A stretch of DNA of 64,000 nucleotides from Agromyces ramosus (GTDB lineage: Bacteria > Actinomycetota > Actinomycetes > Actinomycetales > Microbacteriaceae): NCBI RefSeq assembly GCF_004216665.1, contig NZ_SGWY01000001.1, positions 868,001 through 932,000 of the forward strand, in the 5' to 3' direction. The notes under the pieces were generated by a model. It did not search any database, was not told where the DNA came from, and saw only the letters and a list, made by a program, of their open reading frames with translations. Positions 52,469 through 60,552 of this stretch are shown here, one piece after another. Position 1 is the first letter of the stretch; every line of letters begins with the position of its first letter. The position numbers and the translations under genes are program-made.

Positions 52469-53488
52469 TCAGAACGCCGGTCGCCCGGTCGAGTCGCGAA
52501 CGATCAGTTCGGGCACGATGGTGCCGCCCTGGTCGTCGGGCCAGTCCTCGATGTCGCCCAGCAGCAGCGCGACGCATCGGCGTCCGAGTTCCGCGAAGTC
52601 CTGGCGCACCGTCGTGAGCGGCGGCCAGAAGTGCGCCGCCTCGGGGATGTCGTCGAACCCGATGATCGAGACGTCCCGCGGGATCTCGAGGCCGGCGTCG
52701 CGCACCGCGTGCATGAGGCCGAGGGCCATCTGGTCGTTCGACGCGAAGATGGCCGTGAAGTCGCGCACGGTCAGTAGCTCACGACCCGCCCAGTAGCCGA
52801 AGTCGGCCGTCCAGTCGCCGAGGATCGGGGCGGTCGTGGGCACGTCCTGGGCGCTCATCTCCTCGAGGAACCCGCGCATGCGCGCCTCGGCCTCGATCCA
52901 GTCCTGCGGCCCGGCGAGGTGGTAGATGCTGCGATGGCCGAGGCCGATCAGGTGCCGGGTCGCCATGCGCGCCCCGGCGATCTGGTCGACCGACAGCGCG
53001 TGGTCGGGGTCGCGCCCGGTGGACTGCAGGCTGACGTACGGCACGTCGATGGAGAGCTGTGCGAGGGTGTCGAACACGCGCACCTGCGGGGCGATGACGA
53101 CGAGGCCCTCGATGCCCTGCGCGGCGAGATGGGCGAGCCCGTCGGCGATCGACCGCGCGTCCACCGACTCGATGTTCGCCGTGCTGACCCAGTAGCCCGA
53201 CGCCCGGGCGGCCTCCTCGATGGCCGCGATGCTCGAGGCGGGACCGTACTGCGTGCTCGACGCCGAGAGGATGCCGATGGTGCGGGAACGACTCGTCACG
53301 AGCGCCCGCGCGGCCCGGTTGGGCTTGTACTGGAGCCGCTCCATGACGTCGAGCACGCGCTGCTTCGTCTCGGGCCGGATGCTCGGATGGTTGTTCAGCA
53401 CCCGTGAGACGGTCTGGTGCGAGACGCCCGCCAACCGTGCGACATCGCGGATGCTGGGGGCCTTGGCCCGCTGGAGTTCCTCTGGCAC
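52469..53488 (-). CDS. LacI family transcriptional regulator
   Basis: A 339-residue LacI-type regulator with headpiece IRDVARLAGVSHQTVSRVLNN, hinge YKPNRAARAL and ligand domain ending IIGFDDIPEAAHFWPPLTTVRQD. Its own promoter region holds two kinds of TGTGAC palindrome, and a matching site lies ahead of araD copy 2, which it probably controls together with itself. The hinge differs from the PSPAARA form of the other two LacI proteins here, as do the operators. The inducer is unknown; a pentose is likely. Confidence 0.92.
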   Translation of the reverse strand: MPEELQRAKAPSIRDVARLAGVSHQTVSRVLNNHPSIRPETKQRVLDVMERLQYKPNRAARALVTSRSRTIGILSASSTQYGPASSIAAIEEAARASGYWVSTANIESVDARSIADGLAHLAAQGIEGLVVIAPQVRVFDTLAQLSIDVPYVSLQSTGRDPDHALSVDQIAGARMATRHLIGLGHRSIYHLAGPQDWIEAEARMRGFLEEMSAQDVPTTAPILGDWTADFGYWAGRELLTVRDFTAIFASNDQMALGLMHAVRDAGLEIPRDVSIIGFDDIPEAAHFWPPLTTVRQDFAELGRRCVALLLGDIEDWPDDQGGTIVPELIVRDSTGRPAF

Positions 53489-53512
53489 GTCGTCCTCGAT
53501 CGGGCTCTCGGC

Positions 53513-53528
53513 ATGTGCACGGTCACAT
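53513..53528 (-). promoter_or_regulatory. LacI-type operator ahead of the third LacI gene
   Basis: ATGTGCACGGTCACAT resembles the site at 52354-52369 and lies 25 bases before the LacI start codon, which suggests autoregulation. Confidence 0.7.
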
Positions 53529-53565
53529 TCGCCGGCACCCCATTATGCACACGCCCGCGCAGGAA

Positions 53566-53593
53566 TGTGACTGTCACAGATGTGACAGTCACA
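53566..53593. promoter_or_regulatory. Tandem TGTGAC palindromes
   Basis: TGTGACTGTCACA (53566-53578) and TGTGACAGTCACA (53581-53593) are two perfect palindromes with centres 15 bases apart. They fill the space between the MFS gene's stop and the LacI promoter. The half-site TGTGAC is shared with the other operators of this regulator. Confidence 0.75.
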
Positions 53594-53596
53594 GGG

Positions 53597-55060
53597 TCAG
53601 CGAGCCGGGGATGTCGCCGCAGGCGGTGTGACGCGGTTCGCGAGCAGCAGGGCGATGACGGCGATGGCGAAGGTGACCGCGAAGTCGGCCGTGAACATGT
53701 CCGCCCCGGCCGCGCTCGACACCAGGGCCGTGATCGCGAGGGCGATCGCGGCGCCGAACGACTCCGAGATCGTGAGCGCCGCGCTGTTGAAGCCCTGCGC
53801 CGACACCGGGGAGAGGGCGAGCACCGACACCGAGAAGCGGGGGTACATGAAGCCCATCGCGGCACCGGCGAGGGTCCACGCCACGAATGCGATGGCCGGT
53901 GCCAGGGTGAACGCCGCCACCACCAGCACCACCGCGAGCGAGACAGTGAGCGTCGCCGCCCCGATCACGACGGCCTGCGTATCGGACACGCGATCGGTGA
54001 GGCGGCCCTGCAGCCAGGACGCCGCCGCCCACGAGAGGCCGGCGCCGGTGAGCACGGCGCCGGCGAGGCTCGGCGAGAACTCGTAGCGTTCGATGAAGAG
54101 GTAGGGCAGGTAGATCTCGCTGCCGAAGAACGCGCCCGCCACGATGAGCTTGAGCATCACCGTGGCCGGCATGCCGCGCGCCACGCGCAGCGTTCCCGGC
54201 GGCATGAGCGGCCGCGCGGCCACGGCGGCCACCGCGATGGCCGCGATCGCCACGATCCATCGCCACGGGTCGCCGAGCTCCTTCGACAGCGAGACGGCCA
54301 GGGCGGCCGCCGCCGCGAGCACCGACCATCCCACCCGGCTCACGCTCCAGGCGACCGACGGATCGCCCTGCACCTGGTCGCGGACCCGCATGATCGGCGG
54401 CAGCATCATCGCCGCCGCCGGCACGAGGAGGCCGATGACACCCAGGAACACCCAGTGCCAGCTGAACGCCTCGGCCACGACGCCGGCGAGCGCGGGGCCG
54501 ACGATCGACGGGATGACCCACGCGGCGGCGAACCCGGCGAACACCCGGGCGCGCAGGTGCTCGGGGTAGATGCGACCGACGATCACGTACAGCGGCACGA
54601 TCACCGCCGCTCCCGAGAGCCCGTGCACGAACCGGCCGACGATGAACACCTCCATGTTCAGGGCCGTTCCGGCGATGACGAGCCCGATCACGAAGAGCAC
54701 CGCCGACGTGACGAGCGACGGCAGCGGGCCGGATCGGTCGGTCCAGTTGCCGGCGACGACCATGCCGATGATGCCCGCCGCGAGCGGCACGGCGAACGCC
54801 AGCGCGAACATCGCCTCGCCGTCGAGGTCGCGTGCCACGAGCGGCATGATCGTCGTGACCGCCATCGCCTCGAACGCGGCGAGGAAGATGATCGAGTACA
54901 TGCCGACCGAGAGCCAGCGATACGGCTTCGAGAAGGTGCCGCGTGCTGCCGCACCCGGCGCGGCGTGAGCGGATGCCGCTGCAGACGCGGCGGCCTCGGC
55001 GGCGGGAACGACCGACTGCTCCGACGTCTCGGTGTTCGGATGCCTCGTCGAGTCGCTCAC
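53597..55060 (-). CDS. MFS transporter, drug/proton antiporter type
   Basis: A 487-residue membrane protein with about 14 hydrophobic helices. The loop between helices 2 and 3 (GNWTDRSGPLPSLVTSAVLF) and the helix 4-5 region (GRFVHGLSGAAVIVPLYVIVGRIYP) fit the multidrug exporters of the major facilitator superfamily. An Ala/Ser-rich N-terminal tail of about 40 residues precedes the first helix. The gene stops four bases from a tandem palindrome in front of the LacI gene. The exported compound is unknown. Confidence 0.88.
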   Translation of the reverse strand: MSDSTRHPNTETSEQSVVPAAEAAASAAASAHAAPGAAARGTFSKPYRWLSVGMYSIIFLAAFEAMAVTTIMPLVARDLDGEAMFALAFAVPLAAGIIGMVVAGNWTDRSGPLPSLVTSAVLFVIGLVIAGTALNMEVFIVGRFVHGLSGAAVIVPLYVIVGRIYPEHLRARVFAGFAAAWVIPSIVGPALAGVVAEAFSWHWVFLGVIGLLVPAAAMMLPPIMRVRDQVQGDPSVAWSVSRVGWSVLAAAAALAVSLSKELGDPWRWIVAIAAIAVAAVAARPLMPPGTLRVARGMPATVMLKLIVAGAFFGSEIYLPYLFIERYEFSPSLAGAVLTGAGLSWAAASWLQGRLTDRVSDTQAVVIGAATLTVSLAVVLVVAAFTLAPAIAFVAWTLAGAAMGFMYPRFSVSVLALSPVSAQGFNSAALTISESFGAAIALAITALVSSAAGADMFTADFAVTFAIAVIALLLANRVTPPAATSPAR

Positions 55061-55088
55061 TCGATCGAGCCTATCCCCGGCCGCGAGC

Positions 55089-55919
55089 TCAGAACTCCTC
55101 GTGGGTTTCGGGGTCGGCACCCCAGAGGCGTCCCCGCGAGAGCGCCGAGATCGCCTCGACCTCCTCGGGCGCGAGGGTGAACGAGAACACGTCGAGGTTC
55201 TCACGGCGGCGCGCGGCATCCGCCGACTTCGGGATCGGCACCGCCTCGAGCTCGACGTGCCAGCGCAGCACCACCTGGGCGGGGGTGACGCCCTTCTCGG
55301 CGGCCAGCGCGGTGATGACGCCCTCCTGCAGCAGCTCGGTGCGCTTCGCGAGCGGGCTCCAGCACTCGGTGCGGATGTCGTGCTCGTCGTGGTAGGCGCG
55401 CAGCTCCTCCTGCGGGAAGTACGGATGCAGCTCCACCTGGTTCACGGCGGGCACGACATGGGTCTCGCGCTCGAGGCGGTCGAGCATGTCGGCGGTGAAG
55501 TTCGAGACCCCGATCGAGCGCACGAGCCCCTTCTCGCGCAGCCGGATCATCGCCCGCCACGTGTCGACGTACTTGTCGATGCGCGGGAGCGGCCAGTGGA
55601 TGAGGTAGAGGTCGACCCAGTCGAGGTCGAGGCGGCGGCGCGACTCCTCGAAGCTCGCGAGCGTCTCGTCGAACCCGTGATGGCGGCCCGGCAGCTTCGT
55701 CGTGATCATGAGGTCGCTGCGGTCGACGTCGGTGCGTCGCACGGCTTCGCCGACCACGTCCTCGTTGCCGTAGTTGTACGCGGTGTCGAGCAGCCGGTAC
55801 CCGTCGGCGATGCCCGACACGATCGACTCGATCCCCGCCTGGTCGTTGAGCCCGTAGGTGCCGAGCCCGATCGCCGGGATCCAGTTGCCGTCGCGGAGCG
55901 AGTACGCGGGTGCGATCAT
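55089..55919 (-). CDS. Aldo/keto reductase (2,5-diketo-D-gluconate reductase type)
   Basis: A 276-residue AKR of the group that includes 2,5-diketo-D-gluconate reductases. Asp and Tyr of the tetrad are in LDTAYNYGNE, Lys in TTKLPG, His in YLIHWPLP; IRSIGVSNFTADMLDRL and PKSADAARRRENLDVF (NADPH phosphate site) follow. GAGGATGGGGGA precedes the ATG. It lies 28 bases ahead of the MFS gene on the same strand and may be co-transcribed with it. Confidence 0.93.
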   Translation of the reverse strand: MIAPAYSLRDGNWIPAIGLGTYGLNDQAGIESIVSGIADGYRLLDTAYNYGNEDVVGEAVRRTDVDRSDLMITTKLPGRHHGFDETLASFEESRRRLDLDWVDLYLIHWPLPRIDKYVDTWRAMIRLREKGLVRSIGVSNFTADMLDRLERETHVVPAVNQVELHPYFPQEELRAYHDEHDIRTECWSPLAKRTELLQEGVITALAAEKGVTPAQVVLRWHVELEAVPIPKSADAARRRENLDVFSFTLAPEEVEAISALSRGRLWGADPETHEEF

Positions 55920-55982
55920 TCCCCCATCCTCACCCACGGCGACGACGGATGCCACTGCACGGCGCCGCGCGGCGCGACGGGT

Positions 55983-56930
55983 TCAGCGGACTGGCAGCTC
56001 GGCGAACGCCCGCACCGGGAACGTGCCGAAGCCCTCCACCCTCGGCGGGACCGCGGTGAACGTCGCGCCCCGCACCGGCACCCGCTCGAGCGCGGTGAGG
56101 TGCTCGACCACGTGCACGCCGGCCGCGAGCAGGATGGAGTGCGCCGGACGCTCGCCGCCCGACTCGGTGTCGTCGATGTTGAGCGCGTCGATGCCCACGA
56201 TGGCGACCCCGGCGTCGACGAGGTGCCGAGCGCCCGTCTCCGTGAGGAACGGCGAGCCGTGCGCGTACTCGGGCGTGCCGAAGTGTCGGCTCCAGCCGGT
56301 GTGCAGCAGCACGGCCGTGCCTGCGAGGTCGCGGTCGAGGAACACCTCGGCCGGGATGCCGCGGCTCGCGGCATCCGTCAGCCGGAAGACCTCGGCGGGC
56401 ACGCCGACGAGCGTGGCCAGGTCGAGGCTCGCCAGGTCGCCGCCCTCCGCGTAGCGGTGGTACGGGCTGTCGAGGTACGTGCCCGTGTTGCCGGCCATCG
56501 TGATGAGGTCGATCGCGAACTCGGTGCCGGGCGCGTAGTGCTCGCGCGACGCCTCCCGTGTGAGGTGCGGCGTGATCGTCGGTGCCGGGATGCCCGGGTA
56601 GGTCACGAGCCCCGCGCGGATGGGGTGGCTGAGGTCGACGAGCTCGCCGCGCGCACCCGCCGACGTGCCGAGCCCGGCGGATGCCGCCGCGGCATCCGTC
56701 GACGCATCGCCGACGCCGCGCGACCCGCGGTGCGCCTCCTCGACGATCTCGAGGTTCGAGAGGGCGACGCGACCCACGAGCGCGAGGCCGAGGTGCCGCA
56801 CGAGCAGCTCGCCGACCTGCGCCTCGGTGACGTCGGCCGACGGCAGGTCGAGGCGGAAGCCCTCGGCCCGCAGCCCTCCCCCGTTGACGAAGTCGATCTC
56901 GGCGTCGAAGTGGGCGCGGTACTCGGTCAA
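55983..56930 (-). CDS. Cyclase family (KynB-like) hydrolase with an N-terminal extension
   Basis: A 315-residue protein. The C-terminal part (from about residue 95, VDLSHPIRAGLVTYPG) is a cyclase/arylformamidase-fold metal hydrolase. The family's HxGTHxDxPxH motif reads NTGTYLDSPYH here, so two of the usual His ligands are replaced, as in one actinomycete subgroup. The first 85 residues form an extra small domain (LTEYRAHFDAEIDFVNGG). The start is a TTG with AGGAGA upstream, and it overlaps the permease stop by four bases, so the two are coupled. An amide or lactone taken up by the permease could be its substrate (inference). Confidence 0.8.
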   Translation of the reverse strand: MTEYRAHFDAEIDFVNGGGLRAEGFRLDLPSADVTEAQVGELLVRHLGLALVGRVALSNLEIVEEAHRGSRGVGDASTDAAAASAGLGTSAGARGELVDLSHPIRAGLVTYPGIPAPTITPHLTREASREHYAPGTEFAIDLITMAGNTGTYLDSPYHRYAEGGDLASLDLATLVGVPAEVFRLTDAASRGIPAEVFLDRDLAGTAVLLHTGWSRHFGTPEYAHGSPFLTETGARHLVDAGVAIVGIDALNIDDTESGGERPAHSILLAAGVHVVEHLTALERVPVRGATFTAVPPRVEGFGTFPVRAFAELPVR

Positions 56931-58345
56931 CGGGTCTCCTGTACGCGGGTCTCGGAGGCGGTGCGGAGGTCGGACGCCATCGAGGCGGCGACGAGTTCCG
57001 ACGGTGCGGCTTCGCGCGCAGCCGGCGACGCCGCGGGCTGCTGCGAGCGCCGCCGCAGTCGGCGCACCACGGTGACGACCACGGCCGCCACGGCGAGCAC
57101 CAGCGGCACGATGAGGTTCGCCCACGCCAGCACGAGCAGCCCGACGGTCATGACGGTGGCGACGACCGCCAGCCACCAGCCGAACGACCAGCGGCGGAGC
57201 AGCAGGGTGGCAGCGACCATGCCCGCGGCGTAGATCGCGACCATGTTGCTGGTGTGGATGAGGATGAAGGCCGAGAGGTTCATGCCGTTCAGGAGCATCA
57301 GCACGAAGTACACGGCGACGAGCGCGGCGGTGAGCATGAGCGCACGACGCGGCACCTCGCCGGCGGCGGCGCCCTTCGCGAAGTACCGCGGCAGGTCGCC
57401 GTCGCGACCGAGCGCGGCACCCAGCTTCGCGAATGCCGGCAGGTAGGCGTTCATCACGCCGAGGCACACGATCGCCGTGACGATCGCCACCAGCGTCGAC
57501 CCGATGCCCGGCGCGGTCGTGTCGACGAGGTCGAGGAGGGGCACGACGCCCGCGCCGGCCTGGTCGCCGAGCACGCCCACCGTCACCACCTGGAGGGCGA
57601 GATAGCCCGCACCGACCACCACGATCGCGATGGCGGTGGCGAGCGGGATGATGCGGCGGGGGTTCCTGAACTCGCCGGCGATGTGCGTTCCGACCTCCCA
57701 CCCCGCGAAGGCCCAGACGAAGAGGCTGATCGCGACGCCGACGCCGCCCCATCCGTTGGGGAGGAACGGCTGGAAGTTCGACGACTCGACCGCCGGGAAG
57801 GTGACGGCGACCACGCCGACCACCGTGGCGATGAGCAGGCCGGTGAGCACGAACTGCGCCCAGCCGGCGACGCGCACGCCGAACCAGTTCGCGACGAACG
57901 GCGGCACGAAGATCGCCAACGCGATGATCGGCACGGCGGCCCGGTCGACGCCGAGCACGGCCACGACGTACTCGCCGCCGAGCACCGCGAGCACGGGTGC
58001 GCCGATGCAGACGCCGAAGAAGAACCAGTACCCCGTCATGCGCGCGGCCGTGTCGCCGAGCGTGCGACGCACGTAACTCGCCACGCCGCCCGGGTCGGGG
58101 TAGCGCGACGCGAGCGCGGCGAACGTGCCCGCGAGGGGAATGGAGAGGACGAGCACCGCGGCCACGGCCACGATGGACGCCGGCCCCGCTGCGGCGGCCG
58201 CCAGCCCGGGGAGCACGAGGATACCGGTGCCCAGTACGCTCGCGATGTAGAGGGCGGTGCCCTGGACGAGGCCGAGGGAGCCGCCGCGGTGCGGCTGCGT
58301 GCCGGCGTCGTCGCCCGCCGCGGTGCCGGTCTGATTCGAAGTCAC
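56927..58345 (-). CDS. APC family amino acid permease
   Basis: About 472 residues with 12 hydrophobic helices of the amino acid-polyamine-organocation family. The first helix (GTALYIASVLGTGILVLPG) has the broken-helix GTGI substrate motif. FVWAFAGWEVGTHIAGEFRNPRR is the conserved helix 6 to loop region. A basic and Ala-rich cytosolic tail ends it. It leads a two-gene operon with the cyclase-family hydrolase. A GTG at 58345 or an ATG at 58363 may be the start. Confidence 0.9.
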   Translation of the reverse strand: MTSNQTGTAAGDDAGTQPHRGGSLGLVQGTALYIASVLGTGILVLPGLAAAAAGPASIVAVAAVLVLSIPLAGTFAALASRYPDPGGVASYVRRTLGDTAARMTGYWFFFGVCIGAPVLAVLGGEYVVAVLGVDRAAVPIIALAIFVPPFVANWFGVRVAGWAQFVLTGLLIATVVGVVAVTFPAVESSNFQPFLPNGWGGVGVAISLFVWAFAGWEVGTHIAGEFRNPRRIIPLATAIAIVVVGAGYLALQVVTVGVLGDQAGAGVVPLLDLVDTTAPGIGSTLVAIVTAIVCLGVMNAYLPAFAKLGAALGRDGDLPRYFAKGAAAGEVPRRALMLTAALVAVYFVLMLLNGMNLSAFILIHTSNMVAIYAAGMVAATLLLRRWSFGWWLAVVATVMTVGLLVLAWANLIVPLVLAVAAVVVTVVRRLRRRSQQPAASPAAREAAPSELVAASMASDLRTASETRVQETR

Positions 58346-58427
58346 CCGCTCATTCTGGAGCATCCCACCGACGCCCCGCGATGGCAGGGTCGACACCTGT
58401 CGTCGATTTCCTGCCACTCTCGGGTGG

Positions 58428-59219
58428 TCAGCGTCCGCGCACCTGCGCGACCGCCGACTCGCGGTCGATGAACGCGGTGAGCCCCTCGATCGAACCGAGC
58501 AGCGGCGCGGGCACCACCACGAGCGTGTTCTTGTCGACGCCGACCTCCACGAGCGTCTGCAGCGTGCGCAACTGCAGCGCGAGCGGATGCGACATCATAG
58601 TGTCCGAGGCGACGCCGAGCTGGGTCGCGGCGAGCGCCTCGCCCTCGGCGGCGATGATCTTCGCCCGCTTCTCGCGCTCCGCCTCGGCCTGCCGGGCCAT
58701 CGCCCGCTTCATCGAGTCGGGAAGCAGGATGTCCTTGAGCTCGACGAGCGTCACCTCGACACCCCACGCGGTCGTCGTCACGTCGAGGATCTCGCGGATG
58801 TTCGCGTTCAGCGTGGCCGTGTCCGACAGCGCCTCGTCGAGGTGGTGCTGTCCGATCACCTTGCGCAGCGTGGTCTGCGCGATCTGGTCGATCGCCGACT
58901 TCACGCTCTCGATCGCGATGACCGCGTTCACCGCGTCGACCACCCGGTAGTAGGCCACCGCCGAGACGCCCACGCTCACGTTGTCGCGCGTGATGATGCC
59001 CTGCGACTGGATCGGCAGCGTGACGATGCGCAACGACACCTTGGTCATCACGTCGACGATCGGGATGATGAAGCGGATGCCGGGATCGCGCACGCTCTGC
59101 AGCCGGCCGAATCGCAGCACGACGCCGCGCTCGTACTGCTTCACGATCTTCACCGACATGAAGAACAGCACGATCGCGAGCACGACCACGATGATCAGGA
59201 TCACCCAGAACCAGGCCAT
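58428..59219 (-). CDS. Slipin/stomatin-like SPFH (band 7) membrane protein
   Basis: A 263-residue protein with an N-terminal hydrophobic hairpin or helix (residues 2-21) and a band 7 domain: VVLRFGRLQSVRDPGIRFIIPIVDVM, then VSVGVSAVAYYRVVD and a coiled stretch MARQAEAEREKRAKIIAAEGE. Slipins oligomerise at the membrane and scaffold microdomains; an NfeD partner is often encoded next door, but none is here. The start follows GGAG at a short distance. Confidence 0.93.
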   Translation of the reverse strand: MAWFWVILIIVVVLAIVLFFMSVKIVKQYERGVVLRFGRLQSVRDPGIRFIIPIVDVMTKVSLRIVTLPIQSQGIITRDNVSVGVSAVAYYRVVDAVNAVIAIESVKSAIDQIAQTTLRKVIGQHHLDEALSDTATLNANIREILDVTTTAWGVEVTLVELKDILLPDSMKRAMARQAEAEREKRAKIIAAEGEALAATQLGVASDTMMSHPLALQLRTLQTLVEVGVDKNTLVVVPAPLLGSIEGLTAFIDRESAVAQVRGR

Positions 59220-59342
59220 GGAGCTCATCTCCTCGGGCGCCGGTGACGTGCCGTACGCCAGCACTCCAATTCTCGCACCGCGGGGCGTCGGCCGGGCGGA
59301 TGCCCCGAAGCCGGGCGGATGCCCGAAGCCGGGCGGATGCCG

Positions 59343-60506
59343 CTACAGGCGCGCGAGCGCCTCGTCGATGTCGGCGAGCAGGTCGTCGACGTCCTCGATG
59401 CCGACCGAGAGGCGCACGACCGACTCGGGCACCTCCGCCTCGGTGCCGCGCACGGAGGCGTGCGTCATCTCCGACGGGTAGTTGACGAGCGACTCCACGC
59501 CGCCGAGCGACTCAGCCAGCTGGAACAGCGTCGTCGACTCCGCGAACCGGCGCGCCGCCTCGGCGCCGCCCGTGAGCGAGATCGAGATCATGCCGCCGAA
59601 ACCCGACATCTGGCGGGCGGCGAGCTCGTGTCCCGGGTGCGATTCCAGTCCCGGGTAGAACACGTGCTCGATGCCCGCGTGGCCCTCGAGTCGCCGCGCG
59701 ATCGCCAGCGCGTTCTCGCTGTGCCGCTGCATCCGGATGCCGAGCGTCTTGATGCCGCGCGACGTGAGGAAGGCGTCGAACGGACTCGACACCGCGCCGG
59801 CCGCGAACTGGGTGAACCCGACCTGCTCGGCGAGCTCCTCCTGCCCGGCGGCGAACACGAGGCCTCCGCCCACGATGTCGGAGTGGCCGCCGAGGTACTT
59901 CGTGGTGGAGTGCACGACCACATCGGCGCCGAGCGCGACGGGCTGCTGCAGCGCCGGCGAAGCGAAGGTGTTGTCGACCACCACGAGCACGCCGGCCTCG
60001 TTGCCGAGCTCCGCGAGCGCCGCGACATCCGAGATCTTCATCAGGGGGTTCGAGGGCGTCTCGACCCAGAGCACCTTGGTGGTGCCGAGCTCGATCGCCC
60101 CCCGAACCGCGTCGAGGTCGCTGGTGTCGACGGTGGTGTGGCGGACGCCCCAGGCGCCGAAGATCCGGCGGACGAGGCGGTGGGTGCCGCCGTACACGTC
60201 GTTGCCGATCACGACGTGGTCGCCCGGCGTCAGGACCGTGCGCAGCAGCGCGTCCTCCGCGGCCAGGCCCGACGCGAAGGAGAGGCCGCGGATGCCGCCC
60301 TCGAGCGCCGCGAGCTGGGTCTCGAGCGCGGTGCGGGTCGGGTTGCCGCCGCGCGAGTACTCGTAGCCGTTGCGGAGGCCGCCGATGCCGTCCTGCACGT
60401 AGGTGGAGGTGAGGTACACGGGCGGGATGACCGCGCCGGTGGTGGGATCGAACTCCTGGCCCGCGTGGATGGCGCGGGTGTCGAAGCGTGCGTCGTCGAG
60501 CAGCAT
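59343..60506 (-). CDS. Cystathionine gamma-synthase/gamma-lyase
   Basis: A 387-residue PLP enzyme of the Cys/Met metabolism family. Lys203 in HSTTKYLGGHSD binds PLP; YEYSRGGNPTR supplies phosphate and substrate contacts; SLGGVESLVNYPSEMTHAS is the late motif. Its place after a cystathionine beta-synthase gene favours the gamma-lyase role, splitting cystathionine to cysteine, 2-oxobutyrate and ammonia, but gamma-synthase (metB) cannot be excluded. It follows the CBS gene by 46 bases with a hairpin in the gap. Confidence 0.92.
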   Translation of the reverse strand: MLLDDARFDTRAIHAGQEFDPTTGAVIPPVYLTSTYVQDGIGGLRNGYEYSRGGNPTRTALETQLAALEGGIRGLSFASGLAAEDALLRTVLTPGDHVVIGNDVYGGTHRLVRRIFGAWGVRHTTVDTSDLDAVRGAIELGTTKVLWVETPSNPLMKISDVAALAELGNEAGVLVVVDNTFASPALQQPVALGADVVVHSTTKYLGGHSDIVGGGLVFAAGQEELAEQVGFTQFAAGAVSSPFDAFLTSRGIKTLGIRMQRHSENALAIARRLEGHAGIEHVFYPGLESHPGHELAARQMSGFGGMISISLTGGAEAARRFAESTTLFQLAESLGGVESLVNYPSEMTHASVRGTEAEVPESVVRLSVGIEDVDDLLADIDEALARL

Positions 60507-60526
60507 GGTGCGTGCGCCTTTCGGAA

Positions 60527-60547
60527 CGGATGCCGCGGCGGCATCCG
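60527..60547. terminator. Hairpin between the CBS and gamma-lyase genes
   Basis: CGGATGCCGCGGCGGCATCC plus one base forms a stem of nine pairs around a CGG loop. It sits inside the probable operon and may reduce read-through or stabilise the CBS message. Confidence 0.5.
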
Positions 60548-60552
60548 GTGGA

